DNA of 64,000 bases, taken from the NCBI RefSeq assembly GCF_004339725.1, contig NZ_SMGK01000003.1, forward strand, positions 441,380-505,379, given 5' to 3'. Source of the stretch: Acidipila rosea. Its GTDB lineage: Bacteria > Acidobacteriota > Terriglobia > Terriglobales > Acidobacteriaceae. Position numbers and translations under genes: made by a program. Below are positions 55,801-64,000 of the stretch, piece by piece (within the stretch, counting starts at the first letter, position 1; the number at the start of each line of letters is the position of its first letter). The notes under the pieces were generated by a model, which saw only the letters and a program-made list of their open reading frames with translations, ran no database searches and had not been told where the DNA came from.

Positions 55801-56413
55801 GTACTTTTACCTTGATTCCTTTGATTGACAATGAAAGGCCGTGAGCGGAGCGATTGATGGCCTTGCGAAGGCCATTTGCCTGAGCGGTGCTGAGTAGCCC
55901 TTCTCGGAGCGCATCGGTGATGGCCTGCCGGGCGATGTCAGTCCTGCGCGTTGTCGATAAGACGTCCATGATAGAGCGCGTCACGGTCGTGACAGGCATT
56001 CCCTCATGCTGGCTGATCTCCGGCACTGTAAGGTCGGCCCGATGAATCATGATCCATTCGGGATGTTCCCGGCGGAGACGGGCGGATTTTGGAACCGTGA
56101 GATGCACCCGCGAAGGATTCACATCAGAGATGCCATAGAGGGCCAGCGCCGTCTCATGAGACAGAGCAATGCGCTCTGGTCCATGATGACTTGCTTGTGC
56201 CCACAGCACCGCTTCGCGGTATTGTGCGAGCCGGTCTGTCGGATAGTGGGCAATCCGGTAAACGCCTCGGCTCATTCGTTCCAAGCGGCCACGCTGCCTC
56301 AACCGAGCAAGCACGGAATCTTGAATTCCCAGGGCGCGTGCTTCTTTAGACGTGAGCAGGCCATCATGTTCTTCAGCGAGTGCGTATAGCTCGTCCATGC
56401 GGGTGCGCGGCAT
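55781..56413 (-). CDS. AbiEi-type antitoxin/transcriptional repressor
   Basis: This 210-residue protein has the winged helix LLTSKEARALGIQDSVLARL (first 20) and LERMSRGVYRI of AbiEi antitoxins, then the dimer/antitoxin domain with HPEWIMIHRADLT. ATG 56413 (MPRTRMDELY) is preferred over the frame end at 56449, because the longer form would run into the operator. The palindrome at 56444-56478 is its probable autoregulatory site. Confidence 0.85.
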   Translation of the reverse strand: MPRTRMDELYALAEEHDGLLTSKEARALGIQDSVLARLRQRGRLERMSRGVYRIAHYPTDRLAQYREAVLWAQASHHGPERIALSHETALALYGISDVNPSRVHLTVPKSARLRREHPEWIMIHRADLTVPEISQHEGMPVTTVTRSIMDVLSTTRRTDIARQAITDALREGLLSTAQANGLRKAINRSAHGLSLSIKGIKVKVHDSTAS

Positions 56414-56443
56414 AAATACAGTGTGCGGCGGTGGGGGGCGAAA

Positions 56444-56478
56444 TGTCAATATGGTTCCATAATGGAACTATATTGACA
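56444..56478. promoter_or_regulatory. 35-bp palindromic AbiE operator
   Basis: TGTCAATATGGTTCCAT and ATGGAACTATATTGACA match as inverted arms at 16 of 17 positions around one base, 31 bp before the antitoxin start. A close copy lies at 63956-63990. Confidence 0.75.
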
Positions 56479-56515
56479 GTCCTCAGGACTCCCGAACTCG
56501 TCTATCCTAGTTAGC

Positions 56516-57163
56516 TCAACAACAGTTCTCACCACGCATTGCGCGACTTCCTTCAATGAGCAGAATGGGCAGTGCAGCGAGTGCAGCCACCGAATCTATC
56601 CAATGGATGTGGAAGACTGCATTGATCGTCAGGCCAGCCAGCGTAAGTGCCGCGAGATAGGCGCATGTTGCTGATTGAATGGCATCCGCTGCTAAAGCTC
56701 GGCTGTTATTTAAAAGCGCTACCTTTCGTTTACCCCAGGCAAGCACTGGCATGATAATGAGTGCCGCTATCGTGATTCCAATTCCAAGGCAACTCGTCTC
56801 CGCATGGACACCGCCAATGAGAGACGCCACTGCGGTGAAGCCAACAATGGCCGCTAGCACAAAGAGCAAAATCCCCGCCCACCTCTCAGCGCGTCTTTTG
56901 CTGAAAGAGAACGCCGGCATAAATGAAAGGAGTACAACAGTTGCCGAGATTAGCTCCACAAGGCTATCGGAACCAAAGGCCAGAAGAGCTACGCTATGCG
57001 CCTGCTGCGCTGAGTAGAGAGACACAGCGGTTTCAACCAGCATCCACACGATAGTAATGCCTTGCAGCCAAACGACTGCTGCTGGCATCGTTACCGGACG
57101 ATCTTTGTCATGTTTCTTGCTGGTCATAAGCAAATCCAGTTTGGAAGCATCTACATCAACCAC
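56516..57163 (-). CDS. cation-diffusion-facilitator-like metal transporter
   Basis: This 215-residue membrane protein has about six helices. LLAFGSDSLVEL and ALAADAIQSATC resemble the metal-coordinating helices II and V of CDF transporters (HxxxD/DxxxD). It lacks the cytoplasmic C-terminal domain, so it is a short form. It is the last gene of the heavy-metal operon and overlaps the ZIP gene by 8 bp. Likely exports zinc, cobalt or cadmium from the cytoplasm. Confidence 0.7.
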   Translation of the reverse strand: MVDVDASKLDLLMTSKKHDKDRPVTMPAAVVWLQGITIVWMLVETAVSLYSAQQAHSVALLAFGSDSLVELISATVVLLSFMPAFSFSKRRAERWAGILLFVLAAIVGFTAVASLIGGVHAETSCLGIGITIAALIIMPVLAWGKRKVALLNNSRALAADAIQSATCAYLAALTLAGLTINAVFHIHWIDSVAALAALPILLIEGSRAMRGENCC

Positions 57164-57866
57164 TGATTATGTCGAGAATCAAAATACTTAAAAATCCCAC
57201 AAAGAAAATGGCGGTCGTGGAGGTGGTATCTTCCAGCTTATGCGCCTCCAACAGCAATTCTTCCGTCGCCAGGAAAAGGAGTGCGGCTACTCCGAAGCCA
57301 AGTGCCGCAGTGAGGAAAGGCGCTGAAAGATAGTCCAGGATGAAGGCCCCGAGAGCACTACCAATAAGTAAGAAGCACGAAACGCCTGCCGTAATTGTGA
57401 AAGCTCTCCAGCGTGAAAGCTGGCGACTTCGCAACTCTCCGATGAGTGCCAATCCAAGGGAAGCCAATTCAAGTGTCAGGGCAACAGTAAGCAGCTTTCC
57501 CTGTTTCCTTCCAGCAGCGAATCCTATGGCGATGACAATCCCGTCCAGCAATAGATCAATTCCCGTTGCAGCGATATAGCTTTTCGGGATTGTTAGGGCG
57601 GCGTTCTTTGAAGACCCTCCGCTCTCTGTCCGCTTGAGTATCACCAGGACAATAACTGCCAAAGAAAATCCCAGCACAGTTGGAATGGGGGAGCGCCTAT
57701 GCAGCAACTCGGGAATCAACTCCACAGCAACGGCGGCGACAACCACTCCGGCTGCAAGATGCTGCATGAGGCAGCGAATGCGGTCGCTTTTTTGAGAGAA
57801 GACGGCGCAAGCAGCAGCCACAAGCGCCGCCGCCACGGGAAAGAGCGAATAGAGAACGGCGTTCAA
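57156..57866 (-). CDS. ZIP-family metal transporter
   Basis: This 236-residue protein with about eight helices has HLAAGVVVAAVAVELIPELLH, the helix IV metal motif (HxxxG then E), and a second LEL/GELRSR stretch in helix V. ZIP proteins move zinc and related metals toward the cytoplasm. Finding one in an efflux operon is not rare; it may be periplasm-facing or act in balance with the pump. It overlaps czcA by 4 bp. Confidence 0.7.
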   Translation of the reverse strand: MNAVLYSLFPVAAALVAAACAVFSQKSDRIRCLMQHLAAGVVVAAVAVELIPELLHRRSPIPTVLGFSLAVIVLVILKRTESGGSSKNAALTIPKSYIAATGIDLLLDGIVIAIGFAAGRKQGKLLTVALTLELASLGLALIGELRSRQLSRWRAFTITAGVSCFLLIGSALGAFILDYLSAPFLTAALGFGVAALLFLATEELLLEAHKLEDTTSTTAIFFVGFLSILILDIISG

Positions 57867-60800
57867 GCCTGAACTCCCTTTGCTTCACGCCGTTGTTCTA
57901 CCCATTTGTAAAGCGTTGGAAGAACCAGCAATGTCAACAACGTGGAAGTTACCAGGCCGCCGATCACGACGGTAGCAAGCGGCCGCTGGACTTCGGCTCC
58001 GGCTCCGTGGGAAACGGCCATCGGGATAAATCCGAGACTGGCGACGAGTGCTGTCATCAGGACGGGGCGTAGTCGCGTCAGCGCGCCTTGCTCCACGGCC
58101 TCTTCAATAGGACAACCTTTCTGCCTCAGCTCGCGGATATACGTCAGAAGAACAATGCCATTCAGAACCGCAATGCCAAACAGTGCGATGAATCCGACCC
58201 CTGCGGAAATACTGAATGGCAATCCGCGCACAAGCAGGGCTAGAATGCCGCCCGTTGCCGCCAGCGGAATGTTCAGGAAGATAAGCAACGCCGGAAAGGT
58301 AGCTTGAAAATTGAAATAGAGCAAAACGAAGATGAGCGTCAGCGCAGCAGGCACTACAATCATTAGTCTTTGACTTGCACTTTTAAGCTGCTCGAATTGG
58401 CCGCTCCATTCCAATTGGTACCCGCTTGGAATTTTGATCTGGGTGGCGATTGCCTGTTTGGCAGCGCTGACGAAGCTGGCAAGATCACGTCCGCGAACAT
58501 TTACCTCCACGCTGATCCGTCTCTGACCACCCTCGCGGCTGATTTGCGCTGGGCCATCCTCTTCCTGAATGTCGGCGAGTTGAGCAAGCGGGATGAAATG
58601 TCCTTCATTGTCACCTACCCGCAAATTTCCGATTGCTTCATCCGTGGCACGCTGCTGCTCAGGAAAGCGGACCTGCAAAGCGAAGCGTCGATTACCTTCC
58701 ACTATCTCGCCTACAGTTTTGCCTCCAATAGCTTGAATTGTGTCCAACACATCTGAGGCATCCAGGCCGTGACGTGCAAGTGCATCGCGACGAAGTCGGA
58801 GGCGCAAATAAGGCAGACCTGCAACCCGTTCGGCGCGCACATCGGCCGCCCCGGGGATTTTCTGGACAACTGCCGCGATCTGATCGGCCTTCTGCCGCAA
58901 GGTGTCCAAGTTATCTCCGAACAGCTTGATTGCAATATCACTGCGCGAACCGCCTTCCATCAATTCCTGCATTCGCATCTGGATTGGCTGCGAAAAGCTG
59001 TATACCGCTCCTGGCGCCTCCTCGCCCAACCGTTTCTTCATCGCAGCAATAAGATCGTTTTTGCTGCGTTTCACGGGCCATTGCTCGGTCGGCTTCAACA
59101 TCACATACACATCGCTCTGGTCGATAGCCATTGGATCGGTGGCAACCTCCGGGCTTCCGGTCCTACTAAAGACGTGAGACACTTCCGGAAATTCACGGAG
59201 TACCGTTTCGACAATTTGGTTGCCATGCAACGATTCGGTGATGGAGATTCCCGGAACCCTGTACATCTGTACAAGTATCGAACCCTCATCGAGAGACGGA
59301 ATAAACACAGCACCCAAAAATGGAATAGCAAACAATGAAGCCAAAAAGATTCCCAGGGCGATGCCGCCAGTCCAAAAGGGTGAGCGTAATGCCCGCTTGA
59401 GAGCTGGCCGGTAGAAGTGGTCTGCCTTCCGCATCAGCCAGGTGTGTTCTTTTTTTGGATGCTTGGGAAGCGCATACCAGCCGAGTACAGGCATCACTGT
59501 AAGCGCGATGACGAGCGATGCCAAAAGAGCAAACAGGACGGTTACCGCCATGGGCTTGAACATCTTGCCCTCGACGCCGCTCAGTGTCAGGATCGGAACA
59601 TAAACCAGAACAATAATAAGGACACCGAAGAAGATGGGCTTTGCCACTTCACGCGCGGCAGAACCAAAGACACTTTCCAGATCTTCGTCCGGTTTGCGGT
59701 GATGGAGCCGACGCAGGATATTTTCGATGATAACGACCGAACCATCTACAATTAGTCCGAAGTCGAGGGCACCAAGACTCATCAGGTTACCGGAGATATT
59801 GGCTTGGACCATGCCAATAAATGCGGCCAGCATGGATAATGGAATCGCAAGTGAAACAATGATGCCGGCCCTGAAGCTACCGAGCAGCAGAAGCAGGACC
59901 GCGATGACCAACAAGCCTCCTTCAATCAGGTTTCGAGTGACCGTGTGAATCGTTCGGTTAACGAGATCTGTACGGTCATAAAGTGGCACAATGCGTACAC
60001 CTGGCGGCAAAGTTTTTTGGATCTCAGCCAAACTGTCTTTTACTCGAATGGCGACGGCCCGGGAATTGTCACCAACCAACATCATGGATACGCCTAAAAC
60101 AATTTCCCCCTTTCCATCCTCAGTCGCAAATCCATTACGGACCATTGGGGCATACTGGACATTGCCAATGTTCCGTATGAAGATGGGAGTCCCGGTAGGT
60201 GAGTTGCCCACCACAATGTTTTCAATATCTGACAGGCTTCCGATCAGTCCCTCTCCGCGGATAAGCGACTGTTGCTCAGAATGTTCAATGTAGGCACCTC
60301 CTGAGTTCGCATTATTTTTGGAGAGAGCTTCAATGACACGTCGAAGGGGAATGTGATACCCCGTGAGCTTGTCGTTATCGACTGCCACCTGATATGTCTT
60401 GAGTTCTCCTCCCTGGCTGTTCACTTCGACAATGCCTGACACCTGACGCAACTTCGGTGCGATGTCCCAATCGAGAATCGTTCTCAATTCCATCGGACTG
60501 CGCCCAGAGCCAGTCACGTTGAATTGATAGATTTCTCCCAGGCCGGTAGAAATGGGTCCCATTTCCGGAACGCCTACGGTGGCTGGAATTGCTTCCTTTG
60601 CTTGCGGCAGCCTTTCGTTGACAAGGTTCCTGCAAAAGTAGGTGTCCATGCCGTCCTTAAAGTAGATAGCAACATAGGACAATCCGTACTTCGATGTTGA
60701 CTGAATGTGCGTGACTCCAGGCAGCCCGCTCATCGCCAGTTCAACAGGAAATGAAATCAGTTGCTCGACTTCCAGTGGAGACAGACTGGGAGCACGCGTG

Positions 60801-60946
60801 AGAACAAGTACCTGGTTCGGCGTAATGTCTGGCTCGGCGTCCATCGGAAGGTTACGAAGCGAAACGACGCCAAGCACGATGACAAACACAGTAGCTAACA
60901 GCACAAGAACACGATAACGAAGGGCGGCTTCAACAAGACGATCCAT
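57863..60946 (-). CDS. czcA: CzcA-like heavy-metal RND efflux pump
   Basis: This 1027-residue inner-membrane transporter has the RND topology (helix 1, a large periplasmic loop, helices 2-6, repeated). Helix 4 carries DFGLIVDGSVVIIEN with D395, D401 and E408 spaced as in CzcA (D402, D408, E415), indicating a divalent-metal HME pump of the Co/Zn/Cd type rather than CusA. It uses the proton gradient to expel metal through the adaptor and outer-membrane channel. It overlaps the adaptor gene by one base. Confidence 0.92.
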   Translation of the reverse strand: MDRLVEAALRYRVLVLLATVFVIVLGVVSLRNLPMDAEPDITPNQVLVLTRAPSLSPLEVEQLISFPVELAMSGLPGVTHIQSTSKYGLSYVAIYFKDGMDTYFCRNLVNERLPQAKEAIPATVGVPEMGPISTGLGEIYQFNVTGSGRSPMELRTILDWDIAPKLRQVSGIVEVNSQGGELKTYQVAVDNDKLTGYHIPLRRVIEALSKNNANSGGAYIEHSEQQSLIRGEGLIGSLSDIENIVVGNSPTGTPIFIRNIGNVQYAPMVRNGFATEDGKGEIVLGVSMMLVGDNSRAVAIRVKDSLAEIQKTLPPGVRIVPLYDRTDLVNRTIHTVTRNLIEGGLLVIAVLLLLLGSFRAGIIVSLAIPLSMLAAFIGMVQANISGNLMSLGALDFGLIVDGSVVIIENILRRLHHRKPDEDLESVFGSAAREVAKPIFFGVLIIVLVYVPILTLSGVEGKMFKPMAVTVLFALLASLVIALTVMPVLGWYALPKHPKKEHTWLMRKADHFYRPALKRALRSPFWTGGIALGIFLASLFAIPFLGAVFIPSLDEGSILVQMYRVPGISITESLHGNQIVETVLREFPEVSHVFSRTGSPEVATDPMAIDQSDVYVMLKPTEQWPVKRSKNDLIAAMKKRLGEEAPGAVYSFSQPIQMRMQELMEGGSRSDIAIKLFGDNLDTLRQKADQIAAVVQKIPGAADVRAERVAGLPYLRLRLRRDALARHGLDASDVLDTIQAIGGKTVGEIVEGNRRFALQVRFPEQQRATDEAIGNLRVGDNEGHFIPLAQLADIQEEDGPAQISREGGQRRISVEVNVRGRDLASFVSAAKQAIATQIKIPSGYQLEWSGQFEQLKSASQRLMIVVPAALTLIFVLLYFNFQATFPALLIFLNIPLAATGGILALLVRGLPFSISAGVGFIALFGIAVLNGIVLLTYIRELRQKGCPIEEAVEQGALTRLRPVLMTALVASLGFIPMAVSHGAGAEVQRPLATVVIGGLVTSTLLTLLVLPTLYKWVEQRREAKGVQA

Positions 60947-62139
60947 TAGTCGTTATCCCCCATGCTTCCACCCGCGAGGATGGACTTAAGATGAAACGCT
61001 CCTTGTGTCACCACCGGTTCGCCACTGGAAAGTCCACTCACGATTTCGGTCAAGTCGCCAACTGTGGTCCCTTTTTCCACCTCGCGCGCTTCAAATTGAG
61101 TAGGCGTTTTGCGGATGAAAACGACATTCTTTCCTTCCACTTCCTGAAGAGCGCTTGTTGGTACTGCTATGGCCCGCTTGCTGAATGTTGTAGGAAGGTC
61201 GATATTGGCGAACATATCTGTTTTCAATAGAAACTCAGGGTTTGCCACATCACAGCGAACACGGGCCGTCCTGGTCTGCGGGTCGATCACATCGCTGATG
61301 TAAGCGACTCGACCCTGAAAGGAACGATTCGGGTAGGTGTCTACCGTGATGAAAGCGTTCTGCCCAACGCGCACTTTCCCCAGATCCTTTTCGTACACTT
61401 CAGCTTGTACCCAGACGTGCGAAAGATTGGCGACCGTGAATACGGGGCGCGCGGCATCCACAACATCTCCAGGTGAGGCTTGCGCCTTGATGACCACACC
61501 AGATAAAGGGGCTTTGAGGGAGGTAAGCAGAGTTCCACCGATCTTGTTATCCGACACCCCAAAGCGGCGTAATTTCTGGTGTATGCCTTCTATGACAGCC
61601 TGTTGCGAACGGATATTGGCTTCAATTTCATTCTCTGACGCTTTACTCGATTCATAGTCCTTTTCTGCCCCTGCCCCAATATCGGCAAGCCGGCGGCTGC
61701 GTCCAGCCTGGCGAGTGGCTGGAATTAACTGCGCCTTCATGCGCTCCAAGTCAGCGCGTGCAGATAGCTCCTGTGCAACCAATTCTCCAGCTTCGACGTT
61801 GTCGAAGGTGGCGAGAATCTGTCCTGCTTCAACCCTGTCGCCAACTTTTGCGCGGACTTCCAGGATGCGCCCTTGCGCCAACGGACTCACTAAAGCAACG
61901 CGGCTGTCAATCGGCTGAACCGTGCCGGTGACCTTCAGATATTGCGTGAGTTGCTTTACTTCAGCAGGTGAGATAGTCAGCCCAATGTGGTTTTGGGCGG
62001 AGATCGTCATATCGACCATATCCGCCTTGCTCGTGGACTGCTCCTGAGAGGAAGATATTTCCTTATCTTCGTTGGTGTGCTTGTTGCAACCGGTTATGGC
62101 AAATGTGCCGCATAGAAACAACAAAATTAGGCTCTTCAT
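60946..62139 (-). CDS. czcB: CzcB-like RND periplasmic adaptor lipoprotein
   Basis: This 397-residue adaptor has lipobox AITGC (C18), a barrel-sandwich split by a helical hairpin at about 110-210, a beta-barrel with VWVQAEVYEKDL, and a membrane-proximal C-terminal domain. It links the inner-membrane pump with the channel. Overlaps the TolC-type gene by ATGA. Confidence 0.9.
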   Translation of the reverse strand: MKSLILLFLCGTFAITGCNKHTNEDKEISSSQEQSTSKADMVDMTISAQNHIGLTISPAEVKQLTQYLKVTGTVQPIDSRVALVSPLAQGRILEVRAKVGDRVEAGQILATFDNVEAGELVAQELSARADLERMKAQLIPATRQAGRSRRLADIGAGAEKDYESSKASENEIEANIRSQQAVIEGIHQKLRRFGVSDNKIGGTLLTSLKAPLSGVVIKAQASPGDVVDAARPVFTVANLSHVWVQAEVYEKDLGKVRVGQNAFITVDTYPNRSFQGRVAYISDVIDPQTRTARVRCDVANPEFLLKTDMFANIDLPTTFSKRAIAVPTSALQEVEGKNVVFIRKTPTQFEAREVEKGTTVGDLTEIVSGLSSGEPVVTQGAFHLKSILAGGSMGDND

Positions 62140-63431
62140 GGTAGGTTTCCTCCCACAGCACGCTCAATCTCGGCCCTGCTTCGGGCAGCATCAGCTTGCG
62201 CGTCGATGTAAGCCAACTGTGTATCGACCAAACGGCGTTGCTCATTGAGAACGTCCAGAAGCCGTAGTTGGCCGAGTTTATACGCTTCGCGGATAACGGA
62301 AAGGTTGGCGCTTGACGGACTTAGTACGCCGCTCTGAAGCATCTGCAAGGAATCGGATGCAGTGCGCCAGCGCCGATATGCCGACTCCACTTCTATTGGA
62401 ATAGTTTTCTCAAGATATTCCTGGTGCAGGCGAGCGCCAGAGGTGCGGGCTGTTGCCGCCTGTACATTGCCGACTCCGCTCCGGCTAGTTCGCAATGGGA
62501 TGGAAACGCCGAAGCTGAGAATATCAACTTGGTCTCGGATAGGGCTTGGTGCTCCACTGCTGGTCAAGCCGAACAGTCCATCGAATTGGCTGTGCTGCCT
62601 GGTATAACCTGCGGACAAAGTCAGGTCCGGTTTGGCGTTCGCCTTTGCAAGTTCTACGCTTGCTGCTTGCTGCTCCTCTTCAAGACGCGCTGTTTTAAGG
62701 TCTGCCCGATTCTCCAGCGCTTTTTGTTGCAGTTCATCCAGTCGAAGCGGTGTTGGAGCAGGAAAGATAGCATCCGGAATTAGAGTGCCACTGCTGAAGC
62801 CAGCAAGACGGCGCAGCTCAAATTCGGCAGATGTAAGGCGACTCTGAGCACTCATCCGCGAGACTTCGGCTTGACTGACTTCAACCTTGAGCAGCCCCGC
62901 TTCGAGTGGAGCAACATCACCTTCTTTGACTCGCGCCTCGGTGAGTCTCAGGGTTTCCTGGTTGAAGGCAATAAGGTCACTGAGGAGCTTGACTTTGTGG
63001 CGCTCCGCGATCACCTGGGCATAGGCTGCTTTGATCTCATAGGCAAGTTCCGCAGTTCGCCCCTGTAGTTCGGCTTCCGCCAGACCAACCGAGAACTCGG
63101 CGACACGGATGCGCTTCCCGCGCTTTCCGAACGTCTCAATGGGCTGGGAATACTCTCCGCCGTATTGCTCCTCGCCAACTGTGCCGAGCGGCTTCCCAGT
63201 TGCCCCATTTAGCCCAAGCGTTGGCGCTGGCCGCACTCCAGCTTGTCGCGCGAGACCCTTCGCCTCTGCGATCCGCTCTCGAACAGCAGCCAAATCCTTA
63301 TTATTCGCAATCCCTGCTCGCACAATGTCGTCTACCGTAGATACAGTTGACGGCGTTTGCTGTGCTCCCAGCAATGAAGCTGAAAGCAATAGCGCGCACA
63401 GAGAGAAGATATGTCTCCCTCGCATACACAA
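62136..63431 (-). CDS. czcC: CzcC/TolC-family outer-membrane channel
   Basis: This 431-residue protein has a signal peptide (cleavage near LLGAQQ) and two OEP repeats of long helices and strands (AEAKGLARQAGVRPAPTLGL in part; VELAKANAKPDLTLSAGYTR in part). It forms the trimeric outer-membrane duct of the metal efflux complex and is the first large gene of the operon. Confidence 0.88.
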   Translation of the reverse strand: MCMRGRHIFSLCALLLSASLLGAQQTPSTVSTVDDIVRAGIANNKDLAAVRERIAEAKGLARQAGVRPAPTLGLNGATGKPLGTVGEEQYGGEYSQPIETFGKRGKRIRVAEFSVGLAEAELQGRTAELAYEIKAAYAQVIAERHKVKLLSDLIAFNQETLRLTEARVKEGDVAPLEAGLLKVEVSQAEVSRMSAQSRLTSAEFELRRLAGFSSGTLIPDAIFPAPTPLRLDELQQKALENRADLKTARLEEEQQAASVELAKANAKPDLTLSAGYTRQHSQFDGLFGLTSSGAPSPIRDQVDILSFGVSIPLRTSRSGVGNVQAATARTSGARLHQEYLEKTIPIEVESAYRRWRTASDSLQMLQSGVLSPSSANLSVIREAYKLGQLRLLDVLNEQRRLVDTQLAYIDAQADAARSRAEIERAVGGNLP

Positions 63432-63470
63432 CTCCTAGATTATTTTTGAAAACTGAGTTCCAACTGATGT

Positions 63471-63776
63471 CTAGGAAAGTTGGGGAGGGTGGTCGATAGA
63501 AGACGGAGCAAGCAATGGCTGCTCAACGGCTTCTTCGCGGGGAGCCGGAACAGTCAATACCTGAGGGGCAAGTGCGGCTCGCTTTACTACAATGAGATGT
63601 GCGCAGCAGCACAGGCAGTTATCACCGGAGGTTGGGCCTTGGTGCTTATGCTGACTCTGCGATTGTGAGACGTAGCAGTCCGAATTAGGCAAAAGGTCAC
63701 ACGCAAACACTTCCACGGCTGTAAACAGCACGAGAAAGATTGCGGTAAGGCGAAGCGCCCTGGACCAAAGACCCAT
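63471..63776 (-). CDS. small secreted Cys/His-rich protein at head of metal operon
   Basis: This 101-residue protein has a signal peptide (about 8-26, LVLFTAVEVFA), then QSQHKHQ and CLCCCAHL, a cluster of potential metal ligands. Similar small genes often precede czcCBA operons. It is 39 bp upstream of czcC. It may be a periplasmic metal-binding or sensing protein; no activity is known. Confidence 0.6.
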   Translation of the reverse strand: MGLWSRALRLTAIFLVLFTAVEVFACDLLPNSDCYVSQSQSQHKHQGPTSGDNCLCCCAHLIVVKRAALAPQVLTVPAPREEAVEQPLLAPSSIDHPPQLS

Positions 63777-63872
63777 ACGTTCATATTGCCACAGATTGGC
63801 TCGTTAGAGAGTGATAGTGCCTTTGACCATGACGATAGAAGCCCTTCCCGAGATGACTATGGATAACGATTT

Positions 63873-63917
63873 CATGCACCGTAAGATCGGCCCAAAGGAA
63901 CCCATGATCCATTCGGG
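63873..63917 (-). pseudogene. abiEi remnant
   Basis: About 45 bases match the intact abiEi gene at 56020-56062: CATGATCCATTCGGG is identical, and GCACCGTAAGATCGGCCC matches at 16 of 18. On the minus strand it reads PEWIM. The start of the gene, the rest and the toxin gene are missing. Confidence 0.5.
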
Positions 63918-63955
63918 TTGTCACAGTTCAAGCGTATGCTGCGGTGATGTCGTGA

Positions 63956-63990
63956 CGTCAATATAGTTCCACTATGGAATGATATTGACA
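63956..63990. promoter_or_regulatory. second copy of the AbiE operator palindrome
   Basis: CGTCAATATAGTTCCA and TGGAATGATATTGACA form an imperfect palindrome, clearly related base for base to the one at 56444-56478 and placed upstream of the abiEi scrap in the same orientation. Confidence 0.6.
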
Positions 63991-64000
63991 TAAATGAAGT

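Overview
The window is high-GC bacterial DNA and most resembles Acidobacteriota of the Terriglobia/Acidobacteriaceae kind. That is an inference from content: a TonB receptor with an N-terminal carboxypeptidase-regulatory domain, several large secreted TPR / FG-GAP / ASPIC proteins, an alginate-export type porin, and an accessory load of integrases, toxin-antitoxin genes and metal efflux. There is no rRNA gene or intact tRNA gene. Region A (0.4-10.2 kb, minus strand) is an envelope block: an MFS transporter, an OprC-like copper TonB receptor, a 1173-residue secreted TPR / FG-GAP / ASPIC protein and an outer-membrane porin. Region B (10.3-27.4 kb) looks like one functional unit made of three operons. 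A plus-strand operon encodes an asparagine-synthetase-like ligase, a radical SAM protein and a flavin halogenase-like oxidoreductase. It runs tail to tail into a minus-strand operon of TPR/FG-GAP/ASPIC, UnbV-like, UnbU-like and a second UnbV-like protein. Divergent from that operon is a plus-strand operon of nucleotide-sugar dehydratase, NeuC/LegG-type 2-epimerase, DegT aminotransferase and amidase. Both divergent promoter regions carry the same 16-bp element, ATCAACCTTTCGGTTG, which ties region B and the porin/TPR pair of region A into one candidate regulon. The product is not identifiable from sequence. The UnbV/UnbU names come from enediyne clusters, but no enediyne polyketide synthase is present. 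Region C (27.5-48.8 kb) is accessory DNA: a corrinoid-type reductive-dehalogenase-like iron-sulfur protein, an AraC regulator divergent from a duplicated SnoaL-like protein, an integrase remnant, an AbiE-type toxin-antitoxin pair with a perfect palindromic operator, a PLD-helicase-DUF3427 protein, a rearrangement junction where a hydrolase and a SNF2 helicase are both cut, a DUF4143 ATPase, and a type I-E CRISPR array of 20 repeats that retains only cas2 and the 3' end of cas1. IS21 and possible IS3 debris follow the array, then a hydrolase, two excisionase-like HTH proteins, two tyrosine recombinases and the 3' half of a tRNA-Ala(GGC), which is a probable attachment site. Region D (49.0-64.0 kb) holds an HxlR regulator, an ECF-like sigma factor with a ZAS-type anti-sigma factor, an S41 protease coupled to a membrane-anchored TPR-CHAT protease, a second AbiE pair, and a CzcCBA / ZIP / CDF heavy-metal efflux operon headed by a small Cys/His-rich secreted protein. 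The right edge carries a second copy of the AbiE operator and a scrap of abiEi. The best candidates for undescribed biology are the region B regulon and the sigma / anti-sigma / S41 / TPR-CHAT module.
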